DNA from: Paenibacillus dokdonensis
GTDB lineage: Bacteria; Bacillota; Bacilli; Paenibacillales; Paenibacillaceae
Assembly (NCBI RefSeq): GCF_004916975.1
Contig: NZ_STGQ01000001.1
Span: forward strand, 458,993-522,992
Direction: 5' to 3'
DNA length: 64,000 nt
Position numbers and translations under genes: made by a program. This document shows, one piece after another, positions 50,360-58,450 of the stretch (position 1 is the stretch's first letter; each line of letters starts with the position of its first letter). The notes under the pieces were generated by a model. It ran no database searches, was not told the origin of the DNA, and saw only the letters and a program-made list of their open reading frames with translations.

Positions 50360-52810
50360 ATGAAAGTATCAACAGAGTGGTTAGCGGATTATGTTTCGCT
50401 TGAAAATGTGGCAGCCGAGGATCTGGCTGAGAAAATTACGCGTGCGGGGATCGAAATCGACGAGATTGAAAACCGCAATAAAGGGGTAACCAAGGTCGTT
50501 GTCGGCTATGTGAAAAGCAAAGAAAAGCATCCGGATGCAGATAAGCTTAATATTTGCATCGTTGATGCCGGTCAGGAAGAAGAGCTCCAGATCGTATGCG
50601 GTGCCAAAAACGTGGATGCCGGCCAAAAGGTGCCTGTAGCACTTGTGGGAGCGAAGCTTCCGGGTGGATTGGAAATTAAAAAAGCCAAACTTCGCGGTGC
50701 TCTTTCCCAAGGCATGATTTGCTCGGCCAAAGAGCTTGGAATGAATGATAAGCTGCTGCCAAAGGAACAGCAGGAGGGCATTTTGGTGCTGCCTGAATCG
50801 GTTCAAATCGGAACGCCAATCAGCCAGGTGCTGGGACTGGATGATGAGGTGCTGGAATTCGATCTGACACCGAACCGTTCGGACTGCTTGAGCATGATTG
50901 GTGCGGCTTACGAGGTCGGAGCGATCCTGGGCCGCGATGTCAAGCTGCCGGATATTGAGAAGGAGCTCGTGGAAGTCAGCGATGCAGCTGGAGACCATAT
51001 TTCTGTGAAAATCAGCTCCCCGGAACATTGCAGCCATTATGCGGCCAGATATATCACCGGCGTAAAGATCGGTTCATCGCCGCTCTGGATGCAGAACCGT
51101 TTAATGGCCGCAGGAGTACGTCCGATTAATAACATCGTTGATATTACCAACTATGTAATGCTGGAATACGGTCAGCCGCTGCATGCATTTGACGCGGACC
51201 AGCTGACGAACGGAGCCATCGATGTCCGTCTTGCCAAGGAAGGCGAAACGATGGTTACACTAGACAACCAGGAACGTAAGCTCGAGCCGCATATGCTGCT
51301 GATTACCGACGGCGTGAAGCCCGTTGCTCTTGCCGGTGTCATGGGCGGTTTGAATTCCGAAGTGACGGATAATACGGTGAATATTTTACTGGAATCAGCC
51401 AAATTTGATGGCGGTACCGTACGCAAGACCTCAAGACAGCTGGGTCTCCGTTCCGAAGCGAGCCTTCGTTTTGAGAAAGAAGTAGATCCGGGGGCTGTTA
51501 TACCTGCTTTGAACCGTGCAGCTGCATTAATATCACGTTATGCAGCGGGAACCGTTCATAAAGGCATCGTGGAATCCGAGCCGGTTTCTGTGGAAGAAAA
51601 GGTGATTGTACTTTCCTTTGACAAGCTGAACCGCTTCCTCGGCACGGAGCTTTCGATGCTTGAAGTGAAAACCATCTTCAGCCGTCTGCACTTCAGCTGT
51701 GCGGATACAGCGCAAGGTATTCTGGAGGTTAGGGTGCCAACACGCCGCGGGGATATCACCAGTGATGTGGATCTCATTGAAGAGATTGCCCGTTTGTACG
51801 GATATGACAATATCCCGACAACAGCGATCGAAGGACCGACGACGCCAGGCGCTTACACGAAACCGCAGGCTCTGCGCCGTGATGTCCGTAAATTGTTCAC
51901 GCATGGGGGATGGCAGGAAGTGATCAGCTATTCCTTTACGCATCCGGATTTGACAGCTCTTTTCCCTGCTTTGACAGAAGGAAGCCATGCGGTCAAGCTT
52001 GCGATGCCAATGAGCGAGGAGCGGAGTGTGCTTCGAACCAGCGTTATCCCTCAGCTTCTGGATGTAGCTGCTTATAACGCAAACCGCAAGCAGCATGATC
52101 TTGCGATGTTCGAGATGGGAAATGTATTCTACAGTCAAGAGGAGCAGCTGACTGCACAGCCGAAGGAGATCTCAGTGCTGACCCTTCTTCTTTGCGGCAG
52201 CCGTGGGCAAAAGCAGTGGAATCAAACACCGGAAAAAGTGGACTTCTTCGATCTGAAGGGTGCGCTGGAAACATTGTTTGAATATTTGGGACTCCAGAAT
52301 TCGGTCAGCTATGTGGCCAACAAGCCGCAGGGCTATCATCCAGGCCGGTCAGCATCTGTATATCTGACCAATGATGGCGGTGAGCAGCTGTTGATTGGTA
52401 CACTCGGTCAAGTCCATCCTCAGCTTCAGCAGGACCGTGGACTGAGCGATATGTATACGGCGGAAATTCTACTTCAGCCGCTCTACGACTATGCGAGCAA
52501 AGATATCCGGTACCGTGAACTACCTCGCTTCCCGGCCTCCGAGCGTGATATCGCCGTGGTCGTTGAGGACAGCGTTGAAGCGGGTGCGATGTTATCCGTC
52601 ATTCGTGAAGCTGCCGGGGAATTACTGCAATCTGTACAGGTATTCGATGTATTCACAGGCAGCAAGCTGGGTGAAGGCAAAAAGAGTGTAGCCATCGCTC
52701 TTGTGTACCGCCATAACGAGCGCACGCTTACGGATGAAGAGGTTTCATCCGCGCATGCAGCCGTAGTCAGCCAGCTTGAGCAAACTTTTCATGCAGAATT
52801 GAGAAAATAG
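50360..52810 (+). CDS. pheT: Phenylalanyl-tRNA synthetase, beta subunit
   Basis: The non-catalytic, editing and tRNA-binding subunit (816 aa). Domains in order: an EMAP/OB tRNA-binding domain (about 40-150, VVVGYVKSKEKHPDADKLNI), B3/B4 editing domain, B5 DNA-binding-like domain (RRGDITSDVDLIEEIARLYG), catalytic-like core, and the C-terminal FDX-ACB domain. It follows pheS by 49 bases. The normal B. subtilis neighbours rnhC-zapA-cvpA-polX-mutS2 are changed here. Confidence 0.97.
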   Translation: MKVSTEWLADYVSLENVAAEDLAEKITRAGIEIDEIENRNKGVTKVVVGYVKSKEKHPDADKLNICIVDAGQEEELQIVCGAKNVDAGQKVPVALVGAKLPGGLEIKKAKLRGALSQGMICSAKELGMNDKLLPKEQQEGILVLPESVQIGTPISQVLGLDDEVLEFDLTPNRSDCLSMIGAAYEVGAILGRDVKLPDIEKELVEVSDAAGDHISVKISSPEHCSHYAARYITGVKIGSSPLWMQNRLMAAGVRPINNIVDITNYVMLEYGQPLHAFDADQLTNGAIDVRLAKEGETMVTLDNQERKLEPHMLLITDGVKPVALAGVMGGLNSEVTDNTVNILLESAKFDGGTVRKTSRQLGLRSEASLRFEKEVDPGAVIPALNRAAALISRYAAGTVHKGIVESEPVSVEEKVIVLSFDKLNRFLGTELSMLEVKTIFSRLHFSCADTAQGILEVRVPTRRGDITSDVDLIEEIARLYGYDNIPTTAIEGPTTPGAYTKPQALRRDVRKLFTHGGWQEVISYSFTHPDLTALFPALTEGSHAVKLAMPMSEERSVLRTSVIPQLLDVAAYNANRKQHDLAMFEMGNVFYSQEEQLTAQPKEISVLTLLLCGSRGQKQWNQTPEKVDFFDLKGALETLFEYLGLQNSVSYVANKPQGYHPGRSASVYLTNDGGEQLLIGTLGQVHPQLQQDRGLSDMYTAEILLQPLYDYASKDIRYRELPRFPASERDIAVVVEDSVEAGAMLSVIREAAGELLQSVQVFDVFTGSKLGEGKKSVAIALVYRHNERTLTDEEVSSAHAAVVSQLEQTFHAELRK

Positions 52811-52824
52811 CAGGAATTGAATGA

Positions 52825-52870
52825 AGTCACATCGAATCCATGTACATAAAGATTCGATGTGGCTTTTTTG
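52825..52870 (+). terminator. Terminator after pheT
   Basis: A 14-bp stem, AGTCACATCGAATC with GATTCGATGTGGCT (one wobble), loop of 12, then T6. It is only 40 bases before the next gene's ribosome site. Confidence 0.88.
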
Positions 52871-52923
52871 CAGAATAACAGACATCTCAGAGTCAACACA
52901 CACATATGAAGGAGGGCACAACT

Positions 52924-55788
52924 GTGACTACACCTGATCGTACACGCGTCTCCGTAGAAATCTACGGGACTTCTTATAAACTGGTAGGCAGCAGTGCCGA
53001 CTATATGAAAAAGGTTGCCACTTATGTCGATGAGCGAATGAACCTTATATCCAAGAGTCATTCCCGGTTGGATACGCCGAAATTGGCCGTATTGGCTGCA
53101 GTACATATGGCTGAGGAAGCGATCCAGATACAGGATATTCGCAACGAAGTCAAAATGCTGACCGGAGAAAGAAGTGAGCTCCGGAGTGAGCTGGCTCAGC
53201 TTCAGGCTGCGCGGACAGAACAGCAGGAGTTGTATGCGAAGCTTGAGGAAGAGCATTCGACGGGCATGAAGGAGAAGGAAGAGCTCCGCAAACGGTGGGA
53301 ATTCGAGAAAGCGGGACTTGAGAAGCAGCTCGAGGACACGAAGGCATCGTTGACGGGAGAGCTTCAGAAAACCCGGACAACGCTGAGTAAAGAACTCGAG
53401 GATACCCGCGTTTTATTGAAAAAGGAAACGGAATTAAAGGAGTCCCTGCAGCGCAAGGAGAAGCAAGCCGCAGAACAGCAGCAGCGGGACAGGCAGTCCC
53501 TGGAAGCCAAGCATAAATCGGCCGTGCAAGAGCTTGAACGCGGGCATGCCGCGACACTTCAGTCAGCACAGCAGAAGCATCAAGAGCTTCTGAAGAGTAC
53601 GGAGGAGAAGCATCAAACCGTATTGAGAGAATCCCAGCAGAAGTACGAGTCTTCTCTGCAGGAATCGGAGAATAGACATAAGGCAGCTGTTGACGGACTG
53701 AACAAGCAGCTTGATGAACTAAGGGGAGGAAGCTCCCAACTGCAAGGCAAGCTTCGGAGTTTGCAAGAGGAGCTGCAGCAGGCGAAAAATGCATATGCCA
53801 AGCTTCAGGAGCAGCATCAGGCTGCACTGAAGAAAGAGGAGGTCTCCCAGACCGAACTGAAGACGCTCAGAGAGCAGCAGATCCGTCTGAATGGGCAGGT
53901 TGGCCGTTTGAAGGAGGAAGCTGTACATTCGGAAGAAGAGCAGCGCCGGATGCAGAAGCTGCTTGAAGAATACAGTACTTCTTCCAATAAACAAAAGTCT
54001 GAGCTTGAGAAGCTACACACCGAAGCGGCTTCCTGGCGGACTCAAGTCGACAAGCAGAAGGAAGAGATCGGTGAGCTGGAGCTTCGCGTTCTGGAAGCGG
54101 GAGAACAGAACGATGCACTTGAAGCCGGTATGAAGTCGCTTCATGACGAGCTCAGCGTATTGAAGGAAAAGGCGGATGAAGATTCGCAGAAGCTCGCATC
54201 CGCAGACCAGCAAGCCTCGGAATATCAAGGCAGACTTGATGAACAGCAGCAGCTGATCCATTCGCAGAACAAGAAGCTTGAAGATCTGGATGAAACGCTG
54301 CAACTGCAGGAGCTTTCGATTGAAGAACAGAAGGAACTTCTGGTTGAGAAGGAGAAGCAGCTTCAGGAGAATCAGGCCAAACTCGAGTCGAATGAGGCAA
54401 TGGTACAACAGTTGCAGCAGTCCTTGAAGGAGAAAGAAAACCATTTACAGCAGCTAGAGCAGGCGCTCGAGGATAGAGAAGAGCAGTATCTCAAACTGCA
54501 GCAGACGCTGGAAGCAAGCGAAACGCAATCTTTGGAGCTGCAGCAGACGCTGGAAGCAAGCGAATTGAAAACGCTGGAGCTGCAGCAGGCGCTGAAGGCA
54601 AGCAGAGCGCAAATCCTGGAAATGCAGCAGACGCTGGAAGCAAGCGAATTGCAATCTTTGGAGTTGCAGCAGACGCTGGAGGCAAGCGAATTGCAAACGC
54701 TGGAGCTGCAGCAGGCGCTGGAGGCAAACAGAGCGCAAACCCTGGAGCTGCAGCAGACGCTGGAAGCAGGCGAAACGCAATCTTTGGAGCTGCAGCAGAC
54801 GCTGGAAGCAAGCGAATTACAAACTCTGGAGCTGCAGCAGGCGCTAGAGGCTGCAGAGGAACAGTATCTAGAGGCGCAGGAGACAGCAGAACAGAAAGAA
54901 GTCCAGCTTCTGAAGCTGCAGAGGTCCATGGAAGAAAAGGAAGAACAGTACCGGAAACTGCAGCGGCAGCATGGCGAAATTTTGCAGCAGCATGAGGTAC
55001 TGACAGATCAATATGAGCTGCATATGCTCGAACATGAAGAACTGCAGGAGGGCATTGCAGAGAACAAACGGAAATACGAACAGCTCGGCGAAGAGCTCGC
55101 AGAGCGGGAATCGGCTTATCAGGAGGCCAAACGCCAACTTAAGGAAGCTGAACAAAACCATGTGAATATGGACCGGCTCTATCAGGAGCATCTGAAACAG
55201 TACGAACATTTGAAGCAGCAGTATCATGGCTTGCAAAAGCAGTATGACGAGCTTCAACAGAAGGGCAGCGATATGAAACGCCAGCAGGAGGATGCCGAAC
55301 TCGAGTACCTGATGGTACTGGAGGAGAAGGATCAGGCACAGCAGAAGGTGAATGAGCTTGCCCGGATGCTGGATGATGCTGCGAGCAGGGAAAATGAACA
55401 GCGTGAGCTGATGCGAAATGCGGAGCATTCGATGCAGTCCTACCAGGAAAAGCTGGAGGATATGATGAACCGTCAGCAAAACTGGAACAGCAGGGAACAG
55501 GAGCTGCAGGATGAGCTGGAGGAATGGAGACGTCAAATTGCAGCCGGCGAAGATCAGCTGGATAATCTGCAAAATGAGAAGGAACAGACATCTGCCCAGC
55601 TTCGAGAGGTTGGCGAGAACTTTGAATTGATGGCCAATCAGTACCGACTGCTTCAGGCGGAGCTCGAGCTTCAGCAGGAAAAGACAGATAAGCTGCAGGA
55701 AGAACACAGCCTGCTACAGGATGAATACGGCAAGCTACAAACGGAGTATAACGAATGGATCGAGCTTATTGAGCAGGATCAAAGCTGA
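52924..55788 (+). CDS. zapA: ZapA-domain protein fused to a giant coiled coil
   Basis: The N-terminal 85-90 residues are a ZapA domain (RTRVSVEIYGTSYKLVGSSA, then TYVDERMN and LAVLAAVHMAEEA), the FtsZ-ring-associated protein of about 85-110 aa in other Bacilli. Here it continues without stop into about 865 residues of Gln/Glu/Leu/Lys-rich coiled coil, total 954 aa. The middle has nine 14-residue repeats (codons at 54496-54873). There is no membrane segment, and no globular domain is visible after residue 90. GTG 52924 follows AAGGAGGG. Its position after pheT is the usual zapA place, so it is orthologous by synteny. A long Z-ring crosslinker or spacer is a plausible role, but unproven. Confidence 0.85.
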   Translation: MTTPDRTRVSVEIYGTSYKLVGSSADYMKKVATYVDERMNLISKSHSRLDTPKLAVLAAVHMAEEAIQIQDIRNEVKMLTGERSELRSELAQLQAARTEQQELYAKLEEEHSTGMKEKEELRKRWEFEKAGLEKQLEDTKASLTGELQKTRTTLSKELEDTRVLLKKETELKESLQRKEKQAAEQQQRDRQSLEAKHKSAVQELERGHAATLQSAQQKHQELLKSTEEKHQTVLRESQQKYESSLQESENRHKAAVDGLNKQLDELRGGSSQLQGKLRSLQEELQQAKNAYAKLQEQHQAALKKEEVSQTELKTLREQQIRLNGQVGRLKEEAVHSEEEQRRMQKLLEEYSTSSNKQKSELEKLHTEAASWRTQVDKQKEEIGELELRVLEAGEQNDALEAGMKSLHDELSVLKEKADEDSQKLASADQQASEYQGRLDEQQQLIHSQNKKLEDLDETLQLQELSIEEQKELLVEKEKQLQENQAKLESNEAMVQQLQQSLKEKENHLQQLEQALEDREEQYLKLQQTLEASETQSLELQQTLEASELKTLELQQALKASRAQILEMQQTLEASELQSLELQQTLEASELQTLELQQALEANRAQTLELQQTLEAGETQSLELQQTLEASELQTLELQQALEAAEEQYLEAQETAEQKEVQLLKLQRSMEEKEEQYRKLQRQHGEILQQHEVLTDQYELHMLEHEELQEGIAENKRKYEQLGEELAERESAYQEAKRQLKEAEQNHVNMDRLYQEHLKQYEHLKQQYHGLQKQYDELQQKGSDMKRQQEDAELEYLMVLEEKDQAQQKVNELARMLDDAASRENEQRELMRNAEHSMQSYQEKLEDMMNRQQNWNSREQELQDELEEWRRQIAAGEDQLDNLQNEKEQTSAQLREVGENFELMANQYRLLQAELELQQEKTDKLQEEHSLLQDEYGKLQTEYNEWIELIEQDQS
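54496..54873 (+). repeat. Nine 42-bp tandem repeats inside the ZapA-like gene
   Basis: Nine in-frame 42-base units encode variants of LQQTLEASELQTLE. A higher order of about 126 bases (three units) is visible: the E-x-QS, EL-xT and RAQ variants follow one another. Near-identical DNA between units indicates recent expansion. More degenerate 14-residue units flank both sides. Confidence 0.93.
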
Positions 55789-55808
55789 TTGCTGTTGCAG
55801 AACAGACT

Positions 55809-55886
55809 AAAAAAATCCCCTCACAGACCGAAAGGCAGGAACATGAAGGCAATCGTTCCTTTTGACGGAGCTGGAGGGGATTTGCT
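55809..55886. terminator. Bidirectional terminator between zapA-like and CuA-like genes
   Basis: AAATCCCCTC/GAGGGGATTT outer stem, with inner GGAAC/GTTCC hairpin. A- and T-runs on the outer sides allow use from both strands. Confidence 0.75.
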
Positions 55887-55905
55887 GTGTTGCTAGGCAA
55901 GGAGA

Positions 55906-56295
55906 CTATTCGTCCACAATGACTTTGGCGAGCATGGCCGTATGTCCCGCGCCGCACATGACGGAGCAGGTCATTTCGAAAGTGCCGGCTTTTTCGGGCG
56001 TAACGACCATGGATTTATGTTTGTTGTCGAGCTGTAATTCAAGGGCGGGAATCAATACGCCGTGGGTACCTTGCTCGTTGTCGAGCGAAATTTTTACGGG
56101 AACTCCCTTTTTAAGATGATATTCTTGTTTATCAAACGCAAAGTTCTTCGCTTTGATGACTAATTCTTCGCTAGGGGCAACGCCCGTGTCGCTGACACCG
56201 CTGCTTGCAGTCGAAGCGTCTTCCTTTGCTGCCCCACAAGCGGAAAGTACCAGAAGAAGCATGCAGGAGAGAACAAAAGCTAGGGTCTTCTTCAA
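55906..56295 (-). CDS. CuA-like cupredoxin lipoprotein
   Basis: A surface lipoprotein of 129 aa. The signal peptide ends at the lipobox L17-S-A-C20. A Ser/Thr-rich linker leads to a single cupredoxin domain (about 43-129). H78 in GTHGVLIP and the cluster C110-S-V-M-C114-G-A-G-H118-T-A-M121 reproduce the CuA ligand set of cytochrome c oxidase subunit II, except that the usual Glu between the cysteines is Val. No oxidase genes lie nearby, so it could be a copper carrier or free electron-transfer protein. TTG 56295 follows GAGGAGGA at 5 bases; a TTG at 56310 lies inside that site. Confidence 0.85.
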   Translation of the reverse strand: MKKTLAFVLSCMLLLVLSACGAAKEDASTASSGVSDTGVAPSEELVIKAKNFAFDKQEYHLKKGVPVKISLDNEQGTHGVLIPALELQLDNKHKSMVVTPEKAGTFEMTCSVMCGAGHTAMLAKVIVDE

Positions 56296-56470
56296 TGTGA
56301 TCCTCCTCAAACCTTAATTTTTTGTGACAATTCTAGTAGTCATCATACCCCAAAAATGGAATTCCGGAACATAACTGTTTTGAATAATTGGTGAACTTGC
56401 CGGGTAACGTTCAACCAAACCAGTCATAACAGGGGGATATTTCAAATTCCTTACAGATCTAATGATGTAT

Positions 56471-56499
56471 TTGTTTTTCCATTAAGATATAATTATAAT
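56471..56499 (+). promoter_or_regulatory. Promoter of the diguanylate cyclase gene
   Basis: TTGTTT (56471-56476), 17 bases, TATAAT (56494-56499), about 65 bases before the start. Confidence 0.7.
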
Positions 56500-56564
56500 C
56501 ACAGTTTATATTGATTGTTGTCATTTAAATTTATTCTTTCCTAGAGTAGGGGATTGACTTTTCA

Positions 56565-57707
56565 ATGGACAGGAAAAATGTTATTTTGGAGGACCGGTGG
56601 CACCGTAAAATTCTAAATGCCTACTGGATCGTCATGCTAATGTTCCTTACGGCACAAGCCGTTTTTTTGCTGTCGGGCGGAGTCTTTCCTGATACAGTAG
56701 GAAAGGATGCAAGCTCATGGACCCGACTGGCAGGATCCAATGGTTGTACCATGCTGATTCTGGTTGCAACTGAAGTGTGGTTGAGATATTGGCCGAAGCA
56801 TCATAAAAAAGCTATTGTGGGTTGCGGTTTTTTGTTGTCTTACATGTTCTATTTTATTATAGAACCGTCAGCAGACGGTGCACAAATGGCCCTGCTGCTT
56901 CCTGTGTTGATTTCTATTGTTTATTTTGATCGGAAGATGCTGTACGGATTCGGTGCGTTTACGATTCTGAGCTATGGATTTTTATATTTTCTGATGGAGC
57001 GTCCATGGTATCACAAGCCTATTCAGGAATTTATTCAAATAGAAAGTGTATTTATAGTTAGTCTGATTATCGGACGTACTATTTTGGTCAGGGTAAAGGA
57101 ATTTATTAGTTATCTGAAGTCTGTAATGAAATCCGAGCAGCAGCTGCTTGTGGAGAAAACCATATCGGACAAGCTCCTGAAGATGGATGCTTTGACCGGA
57201 CTCTATAACCATAAAACATTTCATGAATACCTTGATGCTCTGCTGGAGCACTCAGAAAAATATCATCTGCCTCTGCAGCTGGCGATAATTGATATCGATG
57301 GCTTTAAAAAGGTAAACGATACATATGGACATTGGGTGGGAGATCTGGTGCTCAAGCAAGTGGCCTCTACCATTACTTTGATTATGATGCCGAATGATTT
57401 TGCCTCACGTTATGGCGGAGAAGAATTCGCGGTTATTTTTGCAGATAAAACTTTGGCGGAAGCACAGTCGATAACAGAAGAGCTGCGTAAGGGGATTTCC
57501 ATTGTAGAACATTCGAATATGAAAGGCAGGCCGGTTACGGTAAGCATCGGTTTATGTGATTACCAGCCTGGAGATGATAAGGAATCCCTTTTCCGCAAGG
57601 CGGACAGCGCTCTTTATCAAGCAAAGCGAACAGGAAAAAATAAAGTGGTGACAGCTTCTGATTCGATACTTTCGGACTCGCTTGAGGGCAAGGTTGCTTC
57701 TATCTGA
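56565..57707 (+). CDS. Membrane-bound diguanylate cyclase
   Basis: A protein of 380 aa with five to six N-terminal membrane helices (about 20-185), a short coiled linker and a GGDEF domain with the active-site motif RYGGEEFAVIF. The motifs DALTGLYNHKTFHEYLD and DIDGFKKVNDTYGHWVGD (metal and GTP binding) are intact. No EAL domain is present, so it is expected to make cyclic di-GMP only. I see no RxxD inhibitory site immediately before GGEEF. It is a single gene with its own promoter and terminator. Confidence 0.9.
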   Translation: MDRKNVILEDRWHRKILNAYWIVMLMFLTAQAVFLLSGGVFPDTVGKDASSWTRLAGSNGCTMLILVATEVWLRYWPKHHKKAIVGCGFLLSYMFYFIIEPSADGAQMALLLPVLISIVYFDRKMLYGFGAFTILSYGFLYFLMERPWYHKPIQEFIQIESVFIVSLIIGRTILVRVKEFISYLKSVMKSEQQLLVEKTISDKLLKMDALTGLYNHKTFHEYLDALLEHSEKYHLPLQLAIIDIDGFKKVNDTYGHWVGDLVLKQVASTITLIMMPNDFASRYGGEEFAVIFADKTLAEAQSITEELRKGISIVEHSNMKGRPVTVSIGLCDYQPGDDKESLFRKADSALYQAKRTGKNKVVTASDSILSDSLEGKVASI

Positions 57708-57726
57708 TCCATGACAGGCTAACCAT

Positions 57727-57762
57727 GAAAACCCCCTGTTCCGTGGGAACAGGGGGTTTTTG
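57727..57762. terminator. Terminator between diguanylate cyclase and holin-like genes
   Basis: A perfect stem, AAAACCCCCTGTTCC with GGGAACAGGGGGTTTT, loop GT, then T. The symmetric A/T flanks make it bidirectional. Confidence 0.93.
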
Positions 57763-57816
57763 GAGCGGATATCAGCTTCGTTAGATGGTGATACCCATTC
57801 CATACAGCCGGGCTGG

Positions 57817-58170
57817 TTATTTATGGTCTTTGGCTGCATTGAAAGGAGTTACCGGAATGAACAGGTCGATGATCCCGATAACGAGGGCAGCGAGAACGGC
57901 ACCTAGGATGGTGACGCTAACGCCTCCAACGATAAACTGGGCGATGTATATGACCACTGCACTTACGATAAAGCCGACAATGCCTCGACCGAATGGTGAT
58001 ACCCTTTTTCCGAAGATTCCTTCCACAACCCAACCGAGCAAAGCAATGACCAGAGCCAACAGTAAAGCGCTCCAGAATCCGCCCACGGAGAATTGCGGAA
58101 CGATCCAGCCGACAATCATAAGCACGATCGCGGAAACGATAAATCGTACAACATGCCCTAGAAAATGCAT
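57817..58170 (-). CDS. Four-helix membrane protein, phage-holin-like superfamily (PF04020)
   Basis: A 117-aa protein of almost only membrane helices: about 8-25, 32-50, 60-82 and 86-106, joined by short loops with GIFGKRVSPFGRG in the middle. The pattern is that of the Mycobacterial 4TMS holin/YvlD family, widespread in bacterial chromosomes away from prophages, with no proven function. AAAGGAGG is 8 bases before the ATG. Nothing phage-like surrounds it. Repeated 14-18-base motifs lie just upstream. Confidence 0.8.
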   Translation of the reverse strand: MHFLGHVVRFIVSAIVLMIVGWIVPQFSVGGFWSALLLALVIALLGWVVEGIFGKRVSPFGRGIVGFIVSAVVIYIAQFIVGGVSVTILGAVLAALVIGIIDLFIPVTPFNAAKDHK

Positions 58171-58205
58171 GCAATTGGCCTCCTTTTGTGTAAAAGATAC
58201 GTTGA

Positions 58206-58298
58206 TAAATCATTTCACAATGCGTCGCTACATTCATTATGGAATGATTCTAATATCATGTCATAATGCGCCCGCTTTTATCATTATGAAATGATTCT
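58206..58298. repeat. Three copies of an ATTATGAAATGATT motif upstream of the holin-like gene
   Basis: TCATTATGAAATGATTCT at 58281-58298 recurs with one change at 58234-58251, 47 bases away. A shorter inverted copy (CATTGTGAAATGATT on the minus strand) lies at 58208-58222. They lie between the holin-like gene and mutS2 and look like regulator sites; no known consensus fits. Confidence 0.55.
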
Positions 58299-58450
58299 AT
58301 ATGCAAGGTTTATTGTATTCAAATCGTGAAATCTTATGTATCAGAATGATGGATTTTGCTGGAATTTGATAAGACTGGCTTTCGTAAATAGCGAAGCCAC
58401 AGAAGTTTCGTATATAATAAAGGCAATGTATGAGAGGAGTAGTGAAATTC

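Noticed and set aside
49204..50361. 385-codon minus-strand frame opposite pheS
   Set aside because: Its composition (Phe/His/Cys-rich) is that of an antisense shadow. pheS is certain and fills the same DNA, and no ribosome site is present.
52906..53200. Frameshift or lost stop between zapA and a separate coiled-coil gene
   Set aside because: The reading frame is continuous, there is no ribosome site or start at the junction, and heptads begin directly after the ZapA domain.
54372..54929. Minus-strand frame with Ser/Cys-rich repeats, and a second Ala/Pro repeat frame
   Set aside because: These are mirror images of the 42-bp repeats of the ZapA-like gene. The 14-residue period is inherited from the real frame.
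57817..58170. Prophage remnant indicated by the holin-like gene
   Set aside because: No other phage gene is near, and this four-helix family is common in chromosomes without phages.
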